From DASSQJ01 sp963730165 (GTDB lineage Bacteria > Actinomycetota > Actinomycetes > Actinomycetales > Dermatophilaceae), in NCBI GenBank assembly GCA_963730165.1, contig CAVSQS010000005.1, forward strand, positions 186,001-250,000: a DNA stretch of 64,000 bases, written 5' to 3'. The notes under the pieces were generated by a model, which had not been told where the DNA came from, made no database searches, and saw nothing but the letters and a program-made list of their open reading frames with translations. The position numbers and the translations under genes are program-made. Positions 54,374 through 62,121 of this stretch are shown here, one piece after another. The stretch's first letter is position 1, and every line of letters starts with the position of its first letter.

Positions 54374-56005
54374 TCAGACCTCCGGGACCATCTCGATGGC
54401 GTGCACCGGGCACTGCCGGTAGCACGTGCCGCAGCCGGTGCACCGGTCGTAGTCGAACTCGTAGCGCAGGCCCGTGCCGAGCTTGATGACGGCGTCCTCC
54501 GGGCAGGAGCCGAGGCAGCCGTCGCACTCGAAGCAGTTGCCGCACGACAGGCAGCGTCCGGCCTCGAAGCGGGCCGCCTCGGCGTCGAGGCCGGCGACGA
54601 CCTCCTCGAAGTCGCGGATCCGCTGGGCGGGGTCGAGCTCGGGCTGGTGGCGCCGCTCGTGCAGCCCGAAGTACCAGAGGTGGAGGCTGTCGAGGTCGGC
54701 CGGCGGGTGCTTGGGCGCCGGGCCGTACGGGAGGCCGCTCAGCCAGGCGTCGATGCTGCGCGCGGCCTTCTTGCCGTGGCCGACGCCGACGGTGACGGTC
54801 CGCTCGCTCGGGACCGCGTCGCCACCGGCGAAGACGCCGGGTGCCCCGGTCATCAGCGTGGTCGGGGAGACGACGACGACGTCGCGGTCGAACTCGATGC
54901 CCGGGACACCGCGGAGGAACCCGGTGTCGCTCTCCTGGCCGAGGGCGAGGATGACGGTGTCGGCGGCCAGGGTCTCGAACCGGCCGGTCCCGTGCGGGCG
55001 GCCGTTCTCGTCGAGCTCCTGCACCTCGACGGTGAGGTCCTCGTCCCCCATCGACGCGATGGTGCGCAGCCAGTTGACCCGGATGCCCTCCTCCTCCGCG
55101 TCGGCGGCCTCCTCCTCGTGGGCGGGCATCTGCTCACGGGTACGGCGGTAGACGATGACGGTGTCCTCGGCCCCGAGCCGTCGGGCGACGCGCGCGGCGT
55201 CGAAGGCGGTGTTGCCGCCGCCGTAGACGGCGACCCGGCCGTGGACGCTGTCGCGCTCCCCGGAGGCGACGCCGCGGAGGAAGGCGACGGCATCGAGCAC
55301 GCGGCCGGCGTCGACCGTGGGGATGTCGACGCGCTTGGACAGGTGGGCACCGACGGCGACGAAGACGGCGTCGAAACGACCGGAGCGGCGCTCGGCGTCG
55401 AGGTCCTCGACCCGGTGCCCCTGCTCGAAGACGACCCCGAGGTCGCGGATCCGCTCGATCTCGGCGTCGAGCACCTCGCGCGGCAGCCGGTACGCCGGGA
55501 TGCCGTACCGCATCATTCCGCCGGGCTCGGCGCCGTGGTCGCGGACCACGACGTCGTGCCCGAGCCGGGCCAGGTGGTAGGCGGCCGACAGGCCGCTCGG
55601 GCCCGAGCCGACGACGAGCACCCGGCGGCCGGTCCGCTCGGCAGGAGGCTCGAATCGCCACCCCCGCTCGATGGCCAGGTCGCCGAGGTAGCGCTCGACG
55701 CCGTGGATGGAGACTGCGGCGTCGAGGTCAGCGCGGTTGCACGCCGTCTCGCACGGGTGGTAGCAGACCCGGCCGTGCACGGCCGGCAACGGGTTGTCGG
55801 CCGTCAGGCCGCGCCACGCCTCCTCCTCACGCCCCTCCTTGACGAGGGCGAGCCAGGCCTGGATGTTCTCGCCCGCCGGGCACCCGGCGTTGCACGGGGG
55901 GAGGAGGTCGACGTAGACCGGTCGCTGCTGGCGGACGGGTCCCGAGCGCGTGCGTCCGAGCCCGACAGGGGCGAGAGGGGTGAGGTCGCGCTCTGGTCCG
56001 GCCAC
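54374..56005 (-). CDS. GltD-like FeS/FAD oxidoreductase (NADPH:ferredoxin-type)
   Basis: 543 aa. The N-terminal cluster domain has PCNAGCPAGENIQAWLALVKEGREEEAW and GRVCYHPCETACNRADLD, the Fer4_20 pattern of GltD. FAD site: VLVVGSGPSGLSAAYHLARLGHDVVVRDHG. NAD(P) site: VAVYGGGNTAFDAARVARRLGAEDTVIVYRR. FAD-binding C-terminal part: FAGGDAV. It ends in a cysteine-rich region CLSCGNCFECDGCLGSCPEDAV and CTGCGTCYRQCPVHAI, two [4Fe-4S] ferredoxin motifs. It therefore could pass electrons between NAD(P)H and ferredoxin and serve NifJ, whose gene follows by 4 nt. The GTG at 56005 has AGGAGG at a good distance. First gene of the operon. Confidence 0.9.
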   Translation of the reverse strand: MAGPERDLTPLAPVGLGRTRSGPVRQQRPVYVDLLPPCNAGCPAGENIQAWLALVKEGREEEAWRGLTADNPLPAVHGRVCYHPCETACNRADLDAAVSIHGVERYLGDLAIERGWRFEPPAERTGRRVLVVGSGPSGLSAAYHLARLGHDVVVRDHGAEPGGMMRYGIPAYRLPREVLDAEIERIRDLGVVFEQGHRVEDLDAERRSGRFDAVFVAVGAHLSKRVDIPTVDAGRVLDAVAFLRGVASGERDSVHGRVAVYGGGNTAFDAARVARRLGAEDTVIVYRRTREQMPAHEEEAADAEEEGIRVNWLRTIASMGDEDLTVEVQELDENGRPHGTGRFETLAADTVILALGQESDTGFLRGVPGIEFDRDVVVVSPTTLMTGAPGVFAGGDAVPSERTVTVGVGHGKKAARSIDAWLSGLPYGPAPKHPPADLDSLHLWYFGLHERRHQPELDPAQRIRDFEEVVAGLDAEAARFEAGRCLSCGNCFECDGCLGSCPEDAVIKLGTGLRYEFDYDRCTGCGTCYRQCPVHAIEMVPEV

Positions 56006-56051
56006 GTGGGTACCTCCTCGGTCCGCCCCGACGGCCGCGGGGCCGTCTCGA

Positions 56052-56068
56052 ATACTACGCGTCGTAGT
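56052..56068 (-). promoter_or_regulatory. promoter -10 with overlapping inverted repeat for the nifJ operon
   Basis: TAGTAT (minus strand, 56057-56052) is a good -10 with a start near 56045. A perfect repeat ACTACG-CGT-CGTAGT (56054-56068) covers it, the position of a repressor site. The leader is about 40 nt with AGGAGG. The binding protein is unknown. Confidence 0.5.
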
Positions 56069-56115
56069 GGAATGCTCGCGAGGCGGGTGGACGAGGGTCT
56101 TGTCACAGCCGGGGC

Positions 56116-56121
56116 TAGGTT
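56116..56121 (+). promoter_or_regulatory. -10 element of leaderless promoter for maf
   Basis: TAGGTT, 7 nt before the GTG at 56129. Confidence 0.45.
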
Positions 56122-56128
56122 GTCCTGC

Positions 56129-56797
56129 GTGCCGCACGCCTCCGTGACCCTGCTGCTCGCGTCCGCCTCCCCGGCGCGCCTCGCGGCCCTCCGCGCCGCC
56201 GGCCTCGAGCCACCCGTCCGGGTCTCCACGGTCGACGAGGACGCCGCCGTCACGGCTGCCGAGGCCGCGCTCGGCGGCCGGCTCGCGGCGGCCGACGTCG
56301 CTCTCCTCCTCGCCCGCGCCAAGGCCGAGGACGTCGTCGCCGGGCTCGACGCCGAGGAGGACTCCGACGCGCACCTGGTCCTGGGGTGCGACTCGGTCCT
56401 GGAGCTGGACGGCGAGATCCACGGCAAGCCCAGCAACGCCGCCGAGGCCGTCGCCCGCTGGCGCCGGATGCGCGGGCGGTCCGGCACCCTGCACACCGGG
56501 CACTGGCTCGTGGACCGCCGCGACACCCGGGCCGGCGGCAGCGGAGGGCTCGTCGGAGGCACGGCCTCGACCGTCGTGCACTTCGCCGACCTCGACGACG
56601 CCGAGGTCGACGCCTACGTCGCCACGGGTGAGCCGCTACGCGTGGCGGGAGCCTTCACGATCGACGGTCTCGGCGGGCCGTTCGTCGCCGGCATCGAGGG
56701 TGACCCGAGCAACGTCGTCGGTGTGTCCCTCCCGCTGCTCCGCGAGCTCGTCATCGAGCTCGGCCTCGCGTGGCACGCCCTGCGTCGCGACGGCTGA
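56129..56797 (+). CDS. maf: Maf-family nucleotide pyrophosphatase
   Basis: 222 aa. Maf proteins hydrolyse dTTP/UTP or modified nucleotides to monophosphates. The family signature opens the protein: LLLASASPARLAALRAAGLEP. Further sites are STVDEDAAV, LARAKAEDVV, LGCDSVLELDGEIHGKPSNAAEAVARWRRMRGRSGTLHTGHWLVD, DAYVATGEPLRVAGAFTIDGLGGPFVAGIEGDPSNVVGVSLPLLRELV. The Asp of GCDS and the Lys of GKP are the catalytic-site residues. GTG start from promoter spacing; a longer upstream frame has no support. Its last 162 nt are antisense to the 3' end of the MFS gene. Confidence 0.93.
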   Translation: MPHASVTLLLASASPARLAALRAAGLEPPVRVSTVDEDAAVTAAEAALGGRLAAADVALLLARAKAEDVVAGLDAEEDSDAHLVLGCDSVLELDGEIHGKPSNAAEAVARWRRMRGRSGTLHTGHWLVDRRDTRAGGSGGLVGGTASTVVHFADLDDAEVDAYVATGEPLRVAGAFTIDGLGGPFVAGIEGDPSNVVGVSLPLLRELVIELGLAWHALRRDG

Positions 56798-58354
56798 CCG
56801 GGAGCGGCCGCGGGCCGGGGCGAGGAGGAACACGACGAGGGCCGCGACGGCGGCCACCGCGCTTGCGGTGAGCAGGGCCGCGCCGACGCCGTCGACGAAG
56901 GCGGACCTGGCCGCGTCGACGACCGGCTGCACGGCGTCCCCGGCCGCGGCGACCTGTGGGGAGGAGACGAAGGCGACCGAGGAGAGCGCCTGCTCGCGCG
57001 CCTGCTCGGGGAGCCGGAGGACCACGTCGACCATCCCGTCCCGGTAGACCTGGTTGAGGGCGCTGCCGAGGATCGCGATCCCCAGGGCGCTGCCGAGCTC
57101 GCGGGCGGTGTCGTTGACGGCCGAGGCGACCCCCTGCTTGGCCACCGGCAGCGACTCCGTGATCGCCGTCGTCGACGGGGTCCCCGCCAGTGCCATGCCG
57201 GCGGCGAAGACGACGAGCCCGACGGCGAACCAGCCGTAGGAGAATTCGGTCCCGAGGGTCGACAGGACCGCGAGGCCGCCGGCGGTGAGCAGCAGCCCGG
57301 CAGGCGCGATCCGACGGAAGCCGACGCGGGCGGCGACCCGGGGGGCGTTGCGAGCCAGCGGGATCATGACGAACGGCAGGGGAAGCAGGGCCACCGCGGC
57401 CATCAGGGCTGACCGGCCGGCGACGAACTGCAGGTACTGCAGGATCGTGAAGAAGAAGCCGAAGCTCGCGAAGAACTGGACGGTGATGGTCAGCGTCCCG
57501 GCCGAGAACCCCCGGAGACGGAAGAGCCGGGGGTCGAGCAGCGGGTGCGGCCGGCGCAGCTCCCAGAGCACGAAGGCGACTCCGAGCGCGAGCCCGACGA
57601 GCAGCGAACCGAGGGTCAGCGGGTCGCCCCAGCCGCGCTCCGGGCCCTCGATGATGCCGAGGACGACGAGCGCGACCGCGGCCAGGGACAGGAGGGCCCC
57701 ACCGACGTCGAGGGCGTCGGCACCGGGGTCGACCGAGTTCGGGACGACCGCGAGCGTGCCGACGAGCGCGACGCCGGCGAGACCGACGTTGAGGGCGAAG
57801 AAGGAGCTCCAGGCGAACCACTCGAGGAGCAGGCCGGTGGCGAACAGGCCCAGCACCGCGCCCGCACCGACGACGCCCACCCACACCCCGATGGCCCGGG
57901 GCCGTTCGGCAGCGGGGAACGAGGTGGTGATGACCGACAGGGTGGTCGGCATGATCCCGGCGGCCCCGACCCCCATCGCCGCCCGCACGACGACGAGCTG
58001 GGCCGGATCCGTCGTGACGAACCCGACGGCCGCCGCGGCCCCGAAGACCGCGAGGCCGACGGTGAGCAGGTGCTTGCGGCCGAAGCGGTCGCCGAGGGCG
58101 CCGGCGAAGAGGAGCAGCCCGGCGAAGACCACGGTGTAGGCGTCGACGATCCACGTGAGCTCGGTCTGGGAGGCGCCGGTCTCCCGGGCGAGGTCCGGCA
58201 GGGCCACGTTGAGCCCGCTCACCGCGGACACCACGGTCATCAGGGCGAGGGAGACCACGGCGAGGACGGCCCGGGTGCGCCCGGGGCCCAGCGCCGTCCC
58301 GGGGTGCGCGGCAGCGGGCCCGGCACCCGCATCGAGGACTGTATTTCTACGCAT
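56636..58354 (-). CDS. EmrB/QacA-type (DHA2) multidrug efflux MFS transporter
   Basis: 572 aa with 14 predicted helices, the DHA2 count. Motifs: SGLNVALPDLARETGASQTELTWIVDAYTVVFAGLLLFAGALGDRFGRKHLL (motif D1 and motif A), GVGAAGIMPTTLSVITTSFPAAERPRAIGVWVG (motif C region), DTARELGSALGIAILGSALNQVYRDG. The C-terminal tail after the last helix is about 60 charged residues, of which 53 lie antisense to maf; the frame is open but may not be conserved. The ATG at 58354 follows a full promoter with 6-nt spacing. Likely a proton-driven exporter of drugs or cationic compounds. Confidence 0.88.
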   Translation of the reverse strand: MRRNTVLDAGAGPAAAHPGTALGPGRTRAVLAVVSLALMTVVSAVSGLNVALPDLARETGASQTELTWIVDAYTVVFAGLLLFAGALGDRFGRKHLLTVGLAVFGAAAAVGFVTTDPAQLVVVRAAMGVGAAGIMPTTLSVITTSFPAAERPRAIGVWVGVVGAGAVLGLFATGLLLEWFAWSSFFALNVGLAGVALVGTLAVVPNSVDPGADALDVGGALLSLAAVALVVLGIIEGPERGWGDPLTLGSLLVGLALGVAFVLWELRRPHPLLDPRLFRLRGFSAGTLTITVQFFASFGFFFTILQYLQFVAGRSALMAAVALLPLPFVMIPLARNAPRVAARVGFRRIAPAGLLLTAGGLAVLSTLGTEFSYGWFAVGLVVFAAGMALAGTPSTTAITESLPVAKQGVASAVNDTARELGSALGIAILGSALNQVYRDGMVDVVLRLPEQAREQALSSVAFVSSPQVAAAGDAVQPVVDAARSAFVDGVGAALLTASAVAAVAALVVFLLAPARGRSRSAVATQGVPREAELDDELAEQREGHTDDVARVTLDAGDERPAETVDREGSRHA

Positions 58355-58360
58355 GGCGAA

Positions 58361-58390
58361 ATAATGCCGCTCCGGCCAACAATTCGTCAA
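58361..58390 (-). promoter_or_regulatory. leaderless promoter with -35 and -10 for the MFS gene
   Basis: On the minus strand TTGACG (58390-58385), an 18-bp spacer, CATTAT (58366-58361), 6 nt, and ATG at 58354. The best complete sigma-70-type promoter in the window. Confidence 0.65.
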
Positions 58391-58472
58391 CTGTGGAATC
58401 GAGGCACGACGAGCACACGCCGCCAGCCGGTCTCCGGTCGCGGCGTGTCGTCGTCCGTCGTGCGTGCGGCCT

Positions 58473-60044
58473 TTAGACCGGGGGCACGTCACGCCGCTTC
58501 GTCGCGAAGTGCCGGTCGCGCCGCGCCGCGTAGCGCAGCCGCCGCAGCAGCTCGCCCCTCAGCTCCTCGGCCTCGATGACCTGGTCGAGCACGAGGTCCG
58601 CCGCGAGCCTCTCGAGGTCGACGTCCTCCTCGTACTCGGCGCGCCGCGCGGCCACGAAGGCCTCGCGCGCCTGCTCGCCCCCGGCGGCCTCCACCTCGGC
58701 GATCTTGTTCGCGTACACCGCGTTCACCGCCGCCTCCGGACCCATGACCGCGATCCGCGCGGTGGGCAGGGCGATCGTGGCGTCCGGGGCGAAGCCCGGC
58801 CCGCCCATCGCGTACAGGCCCGCACCGTAGGCCTTGCGCACGACGACGCAGAACTGTGGAACGGTCGCCGATGCGACGGCCGAGACCATCTTCGCGCCGT
58901 GGCGGATGATGCCGCCTCGCTCCACCTCGGAGCCGATCATGAAGCCGGGGACGTCGGCGAGGTAGACGAGCGGGACGGAGAAGGCGTCGCACAGCCAGAT
59001 GAACCGGCTGGCCTTGTCGGCGGAGTCGGTGAAGAGGACTCCACCCTTGACCATCGAGTTGTTCGCGACGATCCCGACCGTCTCGCCCGCCATCCGGCCG
59101 AAGCCGACGACGAGCTCGGGGGCGAAGAGCGGCTTGATCTCGAAGAAGCTGTCCTCGTCGACAAGGCCGTCGATGACCTCGTGGATGTCGAAGGGCTGGC
59201 TCTCGCGCTCGGGCACGGTGGCGCGGGTGAGGGGCGCCGAGGGCTCCTCGGGGTGGTAGCTCGGCAGCGGCGTCCGCCAGCTGTCCGGGACGTAGGAGAA
59301 GTAGAGCCGGGCCAGCTCGATGGCCTCCTCGTCGTCCGCCGCCAGCAGGTCGCCCACGCCCGAGACCGTGCAGTGCATCCGCGCCCCGCCCATCTCCTCG
59401 AGGGAGACCTTCTCCCCGACGACCATCTCGGCCATCCGTGGGCTGCCGAGGTACATCGAGGCGTTCCCCTCGACCATGATGACGATGTCGCAGAAGCTCG
59501 GGATGTAGGCGCCCCCGGCCGCGGAGGGCCCGAAGAGGCAGCAGATCTGGGGCACCTTGCCCGACAGGGCGACCTGGTTGTGGAAGATGTGGCCCGCCCC
59601 CCGGCGACCGGGGAACATCTCCACCTGGTCGGTGATGCGTGCCCCGGCGCTGTCGACGAGCCAGAAGACCGGCAGCTCCTCGCGCAGGGCGGCCTCGGTG
59701 GCCCGGACGATCTTCTCGACGGTGCGGGCACCCCACGAGCCGGCCTTGACGGTCGGGTCGTTCGCGATGACGACGACCGGCCGCTCGTCGACCGTTCCCC
59801 GCCCGGTGACGACGCCGTCCGCGGGCAGACCCTCGGCGAGGGCGTTCGCGTACCTGCCGTCCTCGACGAAGGAGCCGTGGTCGAGGAGCAGGGCGATGCG
59901 GTCCCGGACGTAGAGCTTGTGCTGCGCCTCGAGCTTCGCCGCCGCTCTCGCGCTCGGGCGGGCGGACGCCTCGCGCGCCGCCTCGAGGCGGCCCCGGACG
60001 CCGGCGACCCGCGGGTCACCCGGTGCGGTCGGCTCCTGGGACAT
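58473..60044 (-). CDS. acyl-CoA carboxylase beta (carboxyltransferase) subunit, liu-type context
   Basis: 523 aa. Order: KLEAQHKLYVRDRIALLLDHGSFVEDGRYAN, GVVTGRGTVDERPVVVIANDPTVKAGSWGARTVEKIVRATEAAL, VDSAGARITDQVEMFPGRRGAGHIFHNQVALSGKVPQICCLFGPSAAGGAYIPSFCD, and the acyl-CoA half with VGIVANNSMVKGGVLFTDSADKASRFIWLCDAFSVPLVYLADVPGFMIGSEVERGGIIRHGAKM, KAYGAGLYAMGGPGFAPDATIALPTARIAVMGPEAAVNAVY. The GxGLYAMxGPxFxPD form resembles methylcrotonyl/geranyl-CoA carboxylases more than PccB. ATG with GAAGGAG upstream. It is downstream of the acyl-CoA dehydrogenase and, with it, divergent from a LiuR-like regulator. No alpha subunit in the window. Confidence 0.85.
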   Translation of the reverse strand: MSQEPTAPGDPRVAGVRGRLEAAREASARPSARAAAKLEAQHKLYVRDRIALLLDHGSFVEDGRYANALAEGLPADGVVTGRGTVDERPVVVIANDPTVKAGSWGARTVEKIVRATEAALREELPVFWLVDSAGARITDQVEMFPGRRGAGHIFHNQVALSGKVPQICCLFGPSAAGGAYIPSFCDIVIMVEGNASMYLGSPRMAEMVVGEKVSLEEMGGARMHCTVSGVGDLLAADDEEAIELARLYFSYVPDSWRTPLPSYHPEEPSAPLTRATVPERESQPFDIHEVIDGLVDEDSFFEIKPLFAPELVVGFGRMAGETVGIVANNSMVKGGVLFTDSADKASRFIWLCDAFSVPLVYLADVPGFMIGSEVERGGIIRHGAKMVSAVASATVPQFCVVVRKAYGAGLYAMGGPGFAPDATIALPTARIAVMGPEAAVNAVYANKIAEVEAAGGEQAREAFVAARRAEYEEDVDLERLAADLVLDQVIEAEELRGELLRRLRYAARRDRHFATKRRDVPPV

Positions 60045-60113
60045 GTGGTCACTCCTTCTCGGCCGTGGGCGTCCGTGGTCCCCGGGGGGGCCACCTCGGT
60101 GCCCGAGGACGGG

Positions 60114-61307
60114 TCAGGCCGGCAGGCCCAGTCCCTTGGCGATGACCATGCGCTGCACCTCGGAGGTGCCCTCGCCGATCTCGAGGATCTTGGCGTCACG
60201 GTAGAACCGGGCGACGGGGTACTCCTCGATGAACCCGTTGCCGCCGAAGACCTGGGTGGCGATGCGGGTCGCGGTGACCGCGGCCTCGGAGGTGTAGAGC
60301 TTGGCCCGCGCCGCGGCCTGCTTGACCTCGTCCCGGGAGCGCCGGCCCGCCTCGTGCTCGTCCTTGAGCCACGCCGCCCGGTAGGTGAGCAGCCGCGCGG
60401 CATCCTCCATGACGGCGAGGTCGGCGACGGGGAAGGCGACCCCCTGGTTGGCGCCGATCGGCCGTCCGAACGCGGTGCGCGTCCGCGCGTAGGCGGTCGC
60501 CTCCTCGCGCATCCGGGTGATCAGCCCGAGCGCGAGGGCGCTGATGGCGATGCGGCCGTCGTCGAGGGTCTTGAGGAACTGGTGGAAGCCCCGTCCCCGG
60601 TCGCCGAGGAGGTTCTCGGCGGGCACGCGGCAGCCCGCGAACGAGAGGCCGTGCGTGTCGGAGATGTTCCAGCCCAGCTTGTCGTAGGCGGGCTCGACGA
60701 CGAACCCCGGCGTCCCCGAGGGGACCATGACCGCCGAGATCTCGGGGCGGCCGTCCTCGAGGCTCCCCGTGCGCGCGGTGACGGTGACGACCGAGGTGAT
60801 CGGGGTCCCGGAGTTGGTGATGAACGCCTTCGCCCCGTCGATCACCCACTCGCCGGCGTCCTCGTCCAGTCTCGCCCGGGTGCGGGTCGCGCCGGCGTCG
60901 GACCCGGCGTCCGGCTCGGTCAGCCCGAAGCCGGCGAGCGCGCGGCCCGCGACGAGGTCGGGGAGGAAGCGCTCCTTCTGGGCGTCGGAGCCGTAGGTGA
61001 GGATCGGGTTGATGCCGAGCCCGACGCCGGCCGAGAGAGTGATGCCGATCGACTGGTCGACCCGGCCGAGCTCCTCGATCGCGATGCAGAGGCTCGTGAA
61101 GGCGCCACCGTCGGCGTGCTCGAGCGAGCCACCGAAGGCCTCGGGCACGACGAGCCCGAAGAGGCCGAGCTCGCCCATCTGGGGGACGAGGTCGACCGGG
61201 AAGTGGTGCGCGCGGTCCCAGGCGGGGACGTGGGGCTCGACGGCATCGGTCGCGAACGCGCGGACGACCGCCCGGAAGTCCTCGTGGTCCTGGCTCAGCT
61301 CGAACAT
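60114..61307 (-). CDS. acyl-CoA dehydrogenase, branched-chain-type context
   Basis: 397 aa. Sites: FELSQDHEDFRAVVRAFATDAVEPHVPAWDR, PEAFGGSLEHADGGAFTSLCIAIEELGRVDQSIGITLSAGVGLG, AGFGLTEPDAGSDAGATRTRA, WVIDGAKAFITNSGTP, SDTHGLSFAGCRVPAENLLGDRGRGFHQFLKTLDDGRIAISALALG, TRTAFGRPIGANQGVAFPVADLAV, TQVFGGNGFIEEYPVARFYRDAKILEIGEGTSEVQRMVIA. In the last motif the catalytic Glu is present (IGEGT); isovaleryl-CoA dehydrogenases normally have Ala or Gly there. So the LiuR context suggests branched-chain catabolism, but the substrate may differ from isovaleryl-CoA. ATG 61307 has GAAGGGG upstream. It is followed 69 nt later by the carboxylase gene. Confidence 0.9.
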   Translation of the reverse strand: MFELSQDHEDFRAVVRAFATDAVEPHVPAWDRAHHFPVDLVPQMGELGLFGLVVPEAFGGSLEHADGGAFTSLCIAIEELGRVDQSIGITLSAGVGLGINPILTYGSDAQKERFLPDLVAGRALAGFGLTEPDAGSDAGATRTRARLDEDAGEWVIDGAKAFITNSGTPITSVVTVTARTGSLEDGRPEISAVMVPSGTPGFVVEPAYDKLGWNISDTHGLSFAGCRVPAENLLGDRGRGFHQFLKTLDDGRIAISALALGLITRMREEATAYARTRTAFGRPIGANQGVAFPVADLAVMEDAARLLTYRAAWLKDEHEAGRRSRDEVKQAAARAKLYTSEAAVTATRIATQVFGGNGFIEEYPVARFYRDAKILEIGEGTSEVQRMVIAKGLGLPA

Positions 61308-61369
61308 CGGCGCCCCTTCGCGTCGCGGGATGCCGCCCCGGGTCGCAGGCGCGGCAGGTGGTCCTGTTC

Positions 61370-61399
61370 TTGACGTTGACGTAAACGTAAAGCAATACT
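61370..61399 (+). promoter_or_regulatory. promoter of the MerR-family gene
   Basis: TTGACG (61370-61375), 18-bp spacer, AATACT (61394-61399), 6 nt, GTG at 61406. The operator fills the spacer, the classic MerR layout. Confidence 0.55.
61376..61391. promoter_or_regulatory. LiuR-like operator palindrome
   Basis: TTGACGTAAACGTAAA (opposite strand TTTACGTTTACGTCAA): half-sites TTGACGT and ACGTAAA. It closely resembles the TT-ACGT/ACGT-AA palindrome I recall for LiuR regulators of leucine and branched-chain acyl-CoA catabolism. It lies between the divergent regulator and dehydrogenase genes. Confidence 0.65.
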
Positions 61400-61405
61400 G
61401 CCGTC

Positions 61406-61807
61406 GTGACAACCCGCGCCACCGATGCCACCGACCGCACGTGGTCGATCGCCGAGGTCGCGGACGAGTTCGGGGTCACCCACCGCACGGTTCGCCACTA
61501 CGAGGACCTGGGCCTGGTCACCCCCGAGCGCCGGGGCACCACCCGGGTCTACCACCGTCGCGACCGCACCCGGCTCGCCCTCATCCTGCGCGGGCGCCGG
61601 CTGGGCTTCCCGCTCGAGGAGATCCGCACGATCATCGACCTCTACGACGCCCCGCGCGGCAAGCGTCACCAGCTCGAGTACCTCCTCGCGCAGATCGACG
61701 AGCGCCGCGCGGACCTCGAGCAGCGCCGCCGCGACCTCGAGATGGCACTCACCGAGCTCGGCGACCTCGAGGACCGGTGTCGCAGGGACCTCGACCGGCT
61801 CCCCTGA
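61406..61807 (+). CDS. MerR-family regulator, LiuR-like
   Basis: 133 aa. The N-terminal winged helix is WSIAEVADEFGVTHRTVRHYEDLGLVTPERRGTTRVYHRRDRTRLALILRGRRLGFPLEEIRTIIDLYD (about 12-80), typical MerR with the R-x-Y wing. A long helix (LEYLLAQIDERRADLEQRRRDLEMALTELGDLEDRC) gives the antiparallel coiled-coil dimer. The effector region is very short and there is no conserved metal-binding Cys set, which fits acyl-CoA-responsive LiuR rather than metal sensors. GTG 61406 from the promoter spacing. It probably controls itself and the divergent acyl-CoA dehydrogenase-carboxylase operon through the palindrome between them. Confidence 0.85.
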   Translation: MTTRATDATDRTWSIAEVADEFGVTHRTVRHYEDLGLVTPERRGTTRVYHRRDRTRLALILRGRRLGFPLEEIRTIIDLYDAPRGKRHQLEYLLAQIDERRADLEQRRRDLEMALTELGDLEDRCRRDLDRLP

Positions 61808-62121
61808 CCGACGCGGCGGACGCCCCGGCGCCCCTGCGGAGCCGTCCGGAGACACAGTGACGAGGCCGACACCCCGCCTCAGAGTGTCGGCCCCGTCCGT
61901 TCGCCCGCTCCCGTACCGTCCCTGCCCGGTCGGGGTCGTGCGCTACGTAGATTGTGCAGAGCAACCCACGGGAAGCGCAGGGGTTTCTTGACTTTTTCTT
62001 TACCTTTTTTACTTTCTCCTGACTAATTCCTTACCAATGGTCACCCTTGTCACAGGGATCCCACGAGTGGCCCCCAGCCGAGGCGGGAAGCGGTGGGCGC
62101 AGTGGCACCGGGCAGCCGCGC
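61808..62121. other. 314-bp convergent intergenic region with an AT-rich island
   Basis: No credible gene. The first 170 bp are ordinary GC-rich sequence. From about 61979 to 62046 the plus strand becomes pyrimidine-rich and AT-rich (TTGACTTTTTCTTTACC and similar), far below the local GC content. AACCC (61963-61967)/GGGTT (61980-61984) could form a 5-bp stem just before the T-rich run, a possible terminator for the MerR gene. TTGACT and TACTTT with a 16-bp spacer also look like a promoter, but no plus-strand gene follows. Confidence 0.45.

Noticed and set aside
60114..61307. Firm call as isovaleryl-CoA dehydrogenase
   Set aside because: The regulatory context fits, but the catalytic-Glu motif is that of ordinary acyl-CoA dehydrogenases.
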